A stretch of DNA of 42,086 nucleotides from Gemmatimonadota bacterium (GTDB lineage Bacteria > Gemmatimonadota > Gemmatimonadetes > Longimicrobiales > Gaopeijiaceae): positions 1 through 42,086 of the forward strand of contig JAJDNC010000057.1 in the NCBI GenBank assembly GCA_022340865.1. The letters are read 5' to 3'. The position numbers and the translations under genes were made by a program. Positions 7,683-14,434 of the stretch are shown here, in pieces. The stretch's first letter is position 1. Every line of letters begins with the position of its first letter. The notes under the pieces were generated by a model. It did not search any database and was not told where the DNA came from. It worked only from the letters and a program-made list of their open reading frames with translations.

Positions 7683-9395
7683 CTACACATCCGTGGATCC
7701 CCTGGGGAGCGTGACCGTGAAGCGCGTGCCCTCGCCCACCTTGCTCTGCACGGCGATGTCGCCGCCGAGCTTCTGCACGATTCCATAGGTGATGGACAGG
7801 CCCAGGCCCGTGCCGGCTCCCTTCTTCGTGGTGAAGAAGGGGTCGAAGATGTGCGGGAGGTGCTCCTCCGCGATGCCGACGCCGTCGTCGGCGATCCACA
7901 CCGCGACCGCGTCCGACCCGGTGTCGCGGATGCCGATCTCGATGCGGCCGTGATCGTCCACCGCGGCGAAGGCGTTGTTGATGATGTTGAGAAAGACCTG
8001 CTGGAGCTGTCCCCGGTCGCTCACGATGCGGGGAGGCGCATCCGGGAACGCGAAGTCCACCGTGATGTTCCGATACGTGGCTTCCTTCTCCAGGAATCCC
8101 AGGACCTCGACGAGGAGCCCGTCGAGATCGATGGCCTCGCTGCGGACCTCCATGTGCTTGGCGAAGCCGAGCAGACGGTGGGTGATGTTCCCACAGCGGT
8201 CCGCGGAGCGGAGCACGGAGTCCACCAGCTCCAGGACCCTGTCCTTCGGCGGCGTCTCCTTCGCCATCAGGAGCAGGTCCTTGAGCAGCCCCGCCTTCTC
8301 GGTGATGATGGAGAGGGGGTTGTTGATCTCGTGGGCGACACCGGCGCTCAGTCGTCCCAGCGCCGCCATCTTGTTCGTGTACTCCATCTTGTGGTAGGCG
8401 GCTGCACGCAGCATGTCCGCCTCGCGGTAGCGATTCACCATGTAGGTGGTTCCCACCGAGACCACCGCGAGGATCAGCACCACGCTCACACCCAGGAAGA
8501 CCAGGAGGTTGCGGCGCAGGGCCAGCCACCCCGCCAACAACTCCCCCTGGGGGCTCACCAGCACCAGCGTGAACGGCGAGTGCTCGATCCGGGCGTAGCT
8601 GACCATCAGGTCCACCCCACGCCCGTCCGTGAGCTGCGTGAGCTGGGGTTGGCCTCCAGGCCCGAGGGGGGGAAGCTGCGCCTGCTCCAACGCCGCTCCG
8701 TAGATGCGCGAGGGCGTCTGCAGCACCCTGGCCTGATCGACGAGGAAGGCGTCGCTGGACGGGCGCGTGGCAAGCGAGGCCACGAGCCGGTTGATGAGCT
8801 CCGTGTCGATGGTGGCACGCAGGACGAAGAAGTGGCCGCTGTCCGTGTCGTGCTCCACGGCCACCACGATGTGGGGCGCGTTGCGGTATCCCGTGAACAC
8901 ATCGGACACGTAGCTGCCGTGCTTCGTCACCTCGTGGTACCACGGGGCCGATTCGTAGCTGCGTCCCGCCAGCTCGAAGGGGCCGGCGTAGGTGACCTGC
9001 ACGCCCTTGTCGTCCAGGACGCCCAGGTCCACGAAGCCCCCGAACGCCTGCTTCATGTTCACCAGCACGCGGCCCAGGTGAGCCGGGTCCCTGAGATCCC
9101 CGTACGTGCGCTCACGCACCAGCAGCTGGAGCGCGGACATGCGCTCGTCCAGGAACGACTCCAGCCCCTGCTTGCCGCTGGTGACCAGGCTCACCATGGG
9201 CTGCCCGAGCTCCGCGCGGAACGCCTGCCGGTACTGGTAGTAGTTGACGCCGGCCATGATCAGCAGGGGCACGACCGCCACCACCGAGACGGCCGTGAGC
9301 GCCACGAGCCGGAGCCGACGGTAACGCCCCTGGGAGATCAGCGAGTCGACGTCCCGCTCCCGCCCCCGGTGCGTGGGGAGGTCGTCGAGCGTCAC
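7683..9395 (-). CDS. Sensor histidine kinase with periplasmic CACHE-type domain
   Basis: A 570-residue membrane kinase. TM1 is near residues 31-50, the periplasmic CACHE-like sensor spans about 51-295 (FVDLGVLDDKG, VTYAGP, APWYHE, SDVFTGYRNAPH), and TM2 is near 297-318. H355 sits in the H box (LSAGVAHEINNPLSI). The ATPase part has NIINNAFAAV, ADDGVGI and GTGLGLS and looks intact. The start is GTG, overlapping the stop of the tandem-receiver gene by 4 bp (GTGA), which indicates tight coupling. Sensor motifs are shared with the kinase at 2679-4436, but the two sequences differ enough that they may read different ligands. The likely phosphorylation targets are the four receiver proteins of the locus. 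Confidence 0.92.
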   Translation of the reverse strand: MTLDDLPTHRGRERDVDSLISQGRYRRLRLVALTAVSVVAVVPLLIMAGVNYYQYRQAFRAELGQPMVSLVTSGKQGLESFLDERMSALQLLVRERTYGDLRDPAHLGRVLVNMKQAFGGFVDLGVLDDKGVQVTYAGPFELAGRSYESAPWYHEVTKHGSYVSDVFTGYRNAPHIVVAVEHDTDSGHFFVLRATIDTELINRLVASLATRPSSDAFLVDQARVLQTPSRIYGAALEQAQLPPLGPGGQPQLTQLTDGRGVDLMVSYARIEHSPFTLVLVSPQGELLAGWLALRRNLLVFLGVSVVLILAVVSVGTTYMVNRYREADMLRAAAYHKMEYTNKMAALGRLSAGVAHEINNPLSIITEKAGLLKDLLLMAKETPPKDRVLELVDSVLRSADRCGNITHRLLGFAKHMEVRSEAIDLDGLLVEVLGFLEKEATYRNITVDFAFPDAPPRIVSDRGQLQQVFLNIINNAFAAVDDHGRIEIGIRDTGSDAVAVWIADDGVGIAEEHLPHIFDPFFTTKKGAGTGLGLSITYGIVQKLGGDIAVQSKVGEGTRFTVTLPRGSTDV

Positions 9396-10315
9396 GTCGC
9401 GGGTCCCTTCGCGTGGGCCCTGCCGGCCCGCCGGATGATGGGAACCAGCTCGGCGATGTCCACCGGCTTGCGCAGGTACTCGAAGGCGCCCAGCCGGCGG
9501 GCCTCGCGCTCGTCCTCGTCCGTGCCGAAGCCCGTGAGCATGACGACCTCCACCTCGGGGTGCCTCTCCTTGACCCTGGCGAGCACCTCCAGGCCCCCCA
9601 TCCCGGGCATGCGCACGTCCAGGACCATCACGTCGGGCACGTCGTCCTCGATCATCTCCAGAGCGCGCTCGCCGGTGAGGGCCACGTCGCTCCCCAGCTC
9701 ACGCATGCCCATGCGCTCGGCCATGGTGCGCACGTAGTCCTCCTCGTCGTCCACGAGAAGGACCTTGAGCGCCCCGGACCCCGAGGCGGGCATGGCCGGC
9801 GCTTCGGAGGCCGCTTCGGCGGCGCGCGCGGGCTCCTCCAGGGCCTCCACGGCCATCTCGGCCACGCCCGCCTCCGCCCAGGCCGCCGCCTCCATGGTGC
9901 GGTCGAACTTCTTCTTCGAATCACGGAGGAGCTCGGCGGCGACCTTGAGTCCCCGCTTCCACGCGGCGGTGATGGTGTCGAGCAGCTGTCCCGTGTCGGC
10001 GGGCTTCTGGAGGTACTCGAAGGCACCCAGCGCGCGGGCCTCCTGCGCTTCCTTGTCCGATCCGTGTCCCGTCAGGATGATGACCTGGACCTGGGGATGC
10101 TCGTCCTTCACGCGCTCGAGCACCTGCATACCGTCGATCCCGGGCATCCTCAGGTCCAGCACCATGACATCCGGTGCCTCGGCCTGCACCATCTTCAGGG
10201 CTTCCGCGCCGCTCGTCGCCACCCGGCTCGGGAGATCACGCATCTCCAGGCGTTCGGCCATGGTGCGGACGTAGTCCTCCTCGTCGTCCACCAGGAGCAC
10301 CTTGATCTTGCTCAT
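9392..10315 (-). CDS. Tandem double-receiver protein without output domain
   Basis: 307 residues with two receivers joined by a linker of about 55 residues that begins charged and ends Ala/Glu/Pro-rich. Receiver 1 has D10/D11, phosphoacceptor D54 and YLQKP; receiver 2 has phosphoacceptor D233 and YLRKP. Both keep the conserved Thr (ILTGHG, MLTGFG). The two halves are strikingly alike (both contain KVLLVDDEEDYVRTMAER), including near-identical DNA around 9721-9755 and 10258-10295, so this looks like a fairly recent internal duplication. There is no DNA-binding or enzymatic domain. Two phosphoacceptors in one protein could set a threshold, act as a phosphate sink, or bridge kinase and phosphotransferase. 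The gene follows the ChpT-like gene by 73 bp and overlaps the kinase start by 4 bp. Confidence 0.9.
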   Translation of the reverse strand: MSKIKVLLVDDEEDYVRTMAERLEMRDLPSRVATSGAEALKMVQAEAPDVMVLDLRMPGIDGMQVLERVKDEHPQVQVIILTGHGSDKEAQEARALGAFEYLQKPADTGQLLDTITAAWKRGLKVAAELLRDSKKKFDRTMEAAAWAEAGVAEMAVEALEEPARAAEAASEAPAMPASGSGALKVLLVDDEEDYVRTMAERMGMRELGSDVALTGERALEMIEDDVPDVMVLDVRMPGMGGLEVLARVKERHPEVEVVMLTGFGTDEDEREARRLGAFEYLRKPVDIAELVPIIRRAGRAHAKGPAT

Positions 10316-10388
10316 ACGCTCTCGACCCAGATCCGGCCTCGCCCCGCCAGGAGGCGTGAACTCGCCGAAGACAACCGGCTCCGAGGAC

Positions 10389-11042
10389 CTACCCTTCGCC
10401 GCGGAAGAGAAGCATCAAACCACGGCCCGACTCGGTGACCTCCAGGGCAGCACCGAGATCCTGCACCAGATTGCGTGTCCGCTCCCATGCCGCTCCGGCT
10501 CCCGGGGTGGCCATGGCGACATCGTTCAACATGGCCGTCATCTCGGCTGCCGGTTGCCCGTCCGCGGTGGCCGGGCGCACCTCGATGGCGGCGCCGTCGG
10601 GAAGCTCCTCCATGAGCAGCTCCATGACCGCGAACAGAGCCATCTGTACCGCCAGCGAGTTGGCCACGAGCCCACGTGGCTCCGCGCCGGAGCTGGCCAG
10701 GACGGTCTGGCTCTTCATCCGGGCGAACCTCTGGGAGAGGAAGACCACCTGACGGATCTCCTCGCCCAGGTCGATGGCCTGGCGATCGCGGTCCAGGGAG
10801 TGCGCGAAGCGATTGAGGCTGGTGATGAGCTCGGCGCCGCGGGCCACCTGTGCGTCTATGCGCTGCGTGGCCTTGAGCACCCGGGCACCGTCCAGAGGGC
10901 CACGTTCGGCGGCCATCCGCATCAGGTCGTCGACGAGGCCGGCGGACTCCTTCACGATAGCCAGCACGTTACGGATCTCGTGCGTGGCGCTGGCCGTGAT
11001 CTTGCCGATGAAGACGGCTTCTCGGCTCCCGGATGTGCTCAT
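10389..11042 (-). CDS. DHp-like phosphotransfer protein with degenerate ATPase domain (ChpT-like)
   Basis: 217 residues. Near the N terminus is an H-box-like SATHEIRNVLAIV with candidate phospho-histidine H21, followed by a predicted helical pair as in dimerisation/phosphotransfer (DHp) domains. The C-terminal half resembles an HATPase fold (LAVQMALFAVMELL, then GAAIEVRP) but has no N-box Asn and no G1 or G2 glycine boxes, so ATP binding is unlikely. Size and layout recall alphaproteobacterial ChpT, a histidine phosphotransferase built from a decayed kinase core. It is the first gene of the locus. The inferred role is to relay phosphate between receivers. An alternative is a scaffolding pseudokinase. 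The ATG sits immediately after GAGG, so the exact start is uncertain. Confidence 0.65.
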   Translation of the reverse strand: MSTSGSREAVFIGKITASATHEIRNVLAIVKESAGLVDDLMRMAAERGPLDGARVLKATQRIDAQVARGAELITSLNRFAHSLDRDRQAIDLGEEIRQVVFLSQRFARMKSQTVLASSGAEPRGLVANSLAVQMALFAVMELLMEELPDGAAIEVRPATADGQPAAEMTAMLNDVAMATPGAGAAWERTRNLVQDLGAALEVTESGRGLMLLFRGEG

Positions 11043-11557
11043 CCTCGTGGCCGTCGGACGGGGGGCTGGTTGGGCCGCCTTTCCGGCGGCCTCCTCGAAG
11101 GGACAACCCGGCGTTTGGCAGGGGATGCCGCCGGGGCGCGGAACACACTAAAAAGCTCGAAAAGCGTGGAACCGGTGGCAAGGTGCCTGCGCACGGCCTC
11201 GGCCAACTGGGCGCGACTCCTGCGCTACTTGTTGAGGTGCTCGGTGGGCGGAGCGGTTCCCCTGCGGTAGAAGTTGAAGTCCCCCCCCGAGGGCGGCAAT
11301 CACGACGCTTCTCGTTCGTGTGACGATCATGGCCTCACGGCTCTCTGCCTTCATGGCCTGTTTCTTCGGCCGGCCATGCCCTTGCGCCGGTCTGGAGGAC
11401 CTCGCGGGCAGGATGAAGGCAGGGCACCGGCGAAGAGGGCCCTCCGCGAGCCTGCAGGCTGCAGCGGCTACTTCACCACGGGCCGGACCGGTGTAGTCGC
11501 AATGTATCACACCGGAAGGCCGAGCAGGATCGCGAGTGGAGGCGGGTCAGCAGGGAC
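11043..11557. other. 515-bp intergenic region without a convincing gene
   Basis: This lies between the start of the signalling locus (transcribed leftward from 11042) and the end of the ABC permease gene (also leftward). Open frames exist on both strands, but none combines a ribosome binding site with a recognisable protein. The promoter of the signalling locus should be here. AT-richer spots such as ACACACTAAAAAGCTCGAAA near 11144-11163 are candidates, but I see no clear -35/-10 pair. Confidence 0.5.
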
Positions 11558-12934
11558 TCATGGCGCGAGCCTCCGGTGAAGCCCCACCAGCTCCACCCTT
11601 CGGAACCCGGCCTGGAGCGCCAGGAACGCGATGGCGAGCGTCGCTGCCACGGACGCCCAGAGCCCCCCCACGTCCCATGGGATCCACTGCGCCAGTCGGC
11701 CGAGGACGCCTCCCGGCGCGGCCCCACCGAGGCGGGCCAGGACGAGCACCATCACCAGGACTACCCACCCCCAGTTCGGCCACCGGCGCGCGTACCGCCA
11801 TCGCCACCCGGAAGGCGTGGATGGCGGCGTCGCCATCCCGGTCACCACGGATCCCAGCGAGAGGAACCACGCCGCTACGTACACCAACGCGGTGACCGGC
11901 ACGATCCGGGCCTTCAACAGCATTCCCAGAGACACCGACTCCGACCACGCCACCACCACGGCGAGCCCCACCAAGACGAACGCCAGCCCGGGCAGGACCG
12001 CGTGTCGGAAGATGCGGTCCCGCTTCACCGGAAGATGATCAAGTCCCGAAGCCCCGTTGGCTGTTCGGATGAACCACGCCACCTGGACGATGATGGGGCC
12101 CAGCACCACCGTGAGGGGAGACCTCGCCACCAGAAGCAGGTTCACTGCCCCTCCCAGGAGGATCAGGAGCCCGTACTGGTCTCGACTGAGCCAGCGCTTC
12201 GGCCTGAGGGCCGAGTTTAGACGCAGCGCCCCGCCCAGCACCGGCAGTCGTCGTGCGGATCCCCACACCGATCTCACCAGCGGGAGCTGGCGACGGGAGG
12301 CGCGTCCGCGCTGCGGGTGCAGCTCGAAGGCCCGTGGAACCCTCGCGAACCCGGTAACCAGAAGGAGCACCGCCGCGCTTCCGAACAGGATCGCCGGACG
12401 GGGGGTGTGGAATCCCAGGATCGCACCCACGGCCAGCGCGGCCAGCAGCACGGGAACGAAGACGGCCAGGGGCATCCCCCGCTCCGCGTCCCGCACCCGC
12501 ATGCTGTGGTACAGGGCCGGGATGAAGAGAGCCACGGCAACGCCGTTCAGGCCCAGGGCCAGTCCCTCGAGGGTGAAGTCCCCGCCCCGGGAAAGGGCAT
12601 AGACCACCACACCTACGGCCACGGCGCCCGGGAAGGGCGCCAGCGTGGCGAGCATCCGAACCACCCACAGGTCCCGAGCTCCGATGGGCAGGGCCATGTG
12701 GAACCGTGTCGCGGTCCCCATGCCGCCGCCGGAGTAGTAGTTCACGCACGCGAGCACGGAGAACATGACCGCGAACCCGAATGCTACCGGCCCCGGCATG
12801 GGCTCCACCACGTGCCCGGAGGCCGCCTGACGCCCGATCACTTCCGCGGACATGTACCCGATGATGGCCGCGCCCGGCCACATCACGACGACCGCCATCA
12901 ATGCGCGCTCGCCGCGCAGGAGCCTCAGGATCAT
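11558..12934 (-). CDS. ABC-2-type transporter membrane protein
   Basis: A polytopic membrane protein of 458 residues with about 10-12 hydrophobic segments and no nucleotide-binding motifs. I chose the ATG at 12934: it overlaps the stop of the ATPase gene by 4 bp (ATGA) and has GGAGG at ideal distance, whereas the longer reading adds an Arg-rich stretch inside the ATPase gene. It should form the channel of an ABC transporter with the protein at 12931-13821. The three-gene arrangement GntR regulator, ATPase, permease resembles the Bacillus Ytr and related YtrA-type operons, which respond to cell-envelope stress or export peptide antibiotics. The substrate here is not evident. Confidence 0.8.
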   Translation of the reverse strand: MILRLLRGERALMAVVVMWPGAAIIGYMSAEVIGRQAASGHVVEPMPGPVAFGFAVMFSVLACVNYYSGGGMGTATRFHMALPIGARDLWVVRMLATLAPFPGAVAVGVVVYALSRGGDFTLEGLALGLNGVAVALFIPALYHSMRVRDAERGMPLAVFVPVLLAALAVGAILGFHTPRPAILFGSAAVLLLVTGFARVPRAFELHPQRGRASRRQLPLVRSVWGSARRLPVLGGALRLNSALRPKRWLSRDQYGLLILLGGAVNLLLVARSPLTVVLGPIIVQVAWFIRTANGASGLDHLPVKRDRIFRHAVLPGLAFVLVGLAVVVAWSESVSLGMLLKARIVPVTALVYVAAWFLSLGSVVTGMATPPSTPSGWRWRYARRWPNWGWVVLVMVLVLARLGGAAPGGVLGRLAQWIPWDVGGLWASVAATLAIAFLALQAGFRRVELVGLHRRLAP

Positions 12935-13821
12935 GAGTCCTCCCCCACGAGCTCGACGAAGAGCTCCTCCAGGGGAACGTGCCGACACGTGGCCCGTGCA
13001 ACGCCGTGTTCACGCTTCAACCGCCCCTCCACCTCCTCCGCCCTGCCGGTGAACACGGCGTGCACGGTGTTCACATGGATGCGCGCCTTCAGGCACCTGG
13101 GGTCCGCCTCCAGCCGTGACACGTCCGCTTCGGCTCGCGGCACCACCACCAGGACATGCTCTTCGCGAAGCGCCTCGAGGTCGTCGTCCAGCAGGACCCG
13201 TCGGTCATTGATGAGCACCGCCCGACCGGCGATCCGCTCCACATCGCTCATATAATGCGATGAGAACAGAATGGTGGTCCCGGACTCCGCCAGGAGCTGG
13301 ATGGACGTCTCCAGAAACCCTCTTCGCATGGCCGGATCCAGACTTCCCCCGGGCTCGTCCAGCACCAGCAGCTCAGGCCTGTGCGCTACGGCACAGAGCA
13401 GGGCCAACTGCCGGGTCTGCCCCTTGCTGAGGGTGCCGACCTTGGCACGGTCCTCGAAGCGGAAGCGCTGTCGGAGCCGCCCTTCCAGCGCTGCATCCCA
13501 CGTGGGAAAGAGCTCCCGGTGGAGATCGAGGACGGCGTCCACGGAGAGGGCCGGGGGAAGAACCTGATCTTCCGACACGAACCCGATGCGCCGCTTCAGG
13601 GCCACGGGATCGTCCCGGGGGTCGCACCCCAGTACCCTCACGGTGCCGGCCTGCGGCCGGAGCATCCCCATGATGATGTTGATGAGCGTGGTCTTTCCGG
13701 CCCCGTTCACTCCCAGCAGCCCCACAACCTCTCCCTCGTCCACGGCGAAGGAGACCCCGGAGAGGACCTCGTGACCGTGCCCGTAGGACCGGTGGACATC
13801 GTTGAGTTCGATGACGCTCAT
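12931..13821 (-). CDS. ABC transporter ATP-binding protein
   Basis: 296 residues. Walker A is GVNGAGKTT near residue 37, the signature is LSKGQTRQLAL (LSKGQ instead of LSGGQ), Walker B is LLVLDEP and the H-loop is FSSHY. It resembles the ATPases of YtrB/CcmA-type ABC-2 exporters, with about 80 extra C-terminal residues after the nucleotide-binding domain. The ATG overlaps the GntR stop by 4 bp and the stop overlaps the permease start by 4 bp, so the three proteins are translationally coupled. It powers transport by the membrane protein encoded next. Confidence 0.92.
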   Translation of the reverse strand: MSVIELNDVHRSYGHGHEVLSGVSFAVDEGEVVGLLGVNGAGKTTLINIIMGMLRPQAGTVRVLGCDPRDDPVALKRRIGFVSEDQVLPPALSVDAVLDLHRELFPTWDAALEGRLRQRFRFEDRAKVGTLSKGQTRQLALLCAVAHRPELLVLDEPGGSLDPAMRRGFLETSIQLLAESGTTILFSSHYMSDVERIAGRAVLINDRRVLLDDDLEALREEHVLVVVPRAEADVSRLEADPRCLKARIHVNTVHAVFTGRAEEVEGRLKREHGVARATCRHVPLEELFVELVGEDS

Positions 13822-14192
13822 GCCCCACCTCGCTTCTTCACGTCGTCCAGAATGCGGACGACCGTCTCGTAGTCGATCACCGCGATGCGAGCCTCGCTCA
13901 GGAGGCGTCCGGCCAGCTTCCTGACTCGCCTCAGCCCGTCCTCCCGGTCCACTCCCGGGAGCTTCCCCGTGACGAAGGTGCCCCGACCCCGCTCCGTGGC
14001 GATGAGCCCCTGCCCTTCCAGCTCGTCGTACGCCCGCTTCACCGTCAGCGGAGCGATGACCAGCTCGGCGGCCAGCTCGCGGTGCGACGAGAGCTTGTCT
14101 CCCGCATGCAGTCGCCCCTGGGCGATGTCCTCCTGGACCTGCCGCACGATCTGCCGGTAGATGGGCAGCTCGTCGCCGGGGTTGATGATCAG
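13818..14192 (-). CDS. GntR-family (YtrA-like) transcriptional regulator
   Basis: A short regulator with a winged helix-turn-helix (SSHRELAAELVIAPLTVKRAY, then GLIATERGRGTFV) and a ~40-residue helical tail, as in the YtrA subfamily, which lacks a large effector domain. The family's N-terminal segment (here IINPGDELPIYRQIVRQV) is encoded upstream of the first GTG at 14147. The best start is therefore a CTG at 14192, with GAGGGGG a few bases before it, giving 124 residues. It probably represses its own operon through the palindrome at 14205-14236 and is relieved by an unknown inducer, perhaps an envelope-active compound. Starting at GTG 14147 would remove the first helix and is less likely. Confidence 0.85.
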   Translation of the reverse strand: MIINPGDELPIYRQIVRQVQEDIAQGRLHAGDKLSSHRELAAELVIAPLTVKRAYDELEGQGLIATERGRGTFVTGKLPGVDREDGLRRVRKLAGRLLSEARIAVIDYETVVRILDDVKKRGGA

Positions 14193-14204
14193 GACGCCCC
14201 CTCG

Positions 14205-14236
14205 TGTGATATAGTGATATATAACCCTATATCACA
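14205..14236. promoter_or_regulatory. Palindromic operator/promoter of the GntR-ABC operon
   Basis: Perfect 10-bp inverted repeat TGTGATATAG (14205-14214) and CTATATCACA (14227-14236) around a 12-bp spacer. The spacer itself starts with a second half-site (TGATATA, 14215-14221), so GTGATATA occurs twice, 8 bp apart. It lies 13 bp upstream of the CTG start and is the most AT-rich stretch in the area. The GntR regulator is the obvious ligand, and the -10 element probably lies within this block. Confidence 0.75.
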
Positions 14237-14353
14237 TTGCCCTGAATGGCAACCCACGTTCGTTCCAGGAACCACGGAGAACGGCGGTCCCGGTTCCCGG
14301 CGCTGGACGCCGTTCACGCGTGCCCCCCGGTGCCCGTCCCTACCCTCCTCTTC

Positions 14354-14359
14354 TATACT
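14354..14359 (+). promoter_or_regulatory. Possible -10 element of the E1 gene
   Basis: TATACT in the 194-bp leader between the GntR operator and the E1 start. No convincing -35 is seen at 16-18 bp upstream, so this is tentative. The leader also holds several GC-rich inverted repeats. Confidence 0.25.
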
Positions 14360-14434
14360 CAGAGTCCAGGGACCCTCCCGACGTGATTCGTATCGGGGCC
14401 GGCGCGTGTCGCGCCCCGCGACTCGGGAGGTTGG

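Noticed and set aside
11148..11510. A 120-codon minus-strand open frame between the signalling locus and the ABC operon
   Set aside because: No ribosome binding site, biased composition and no recognisable motif.
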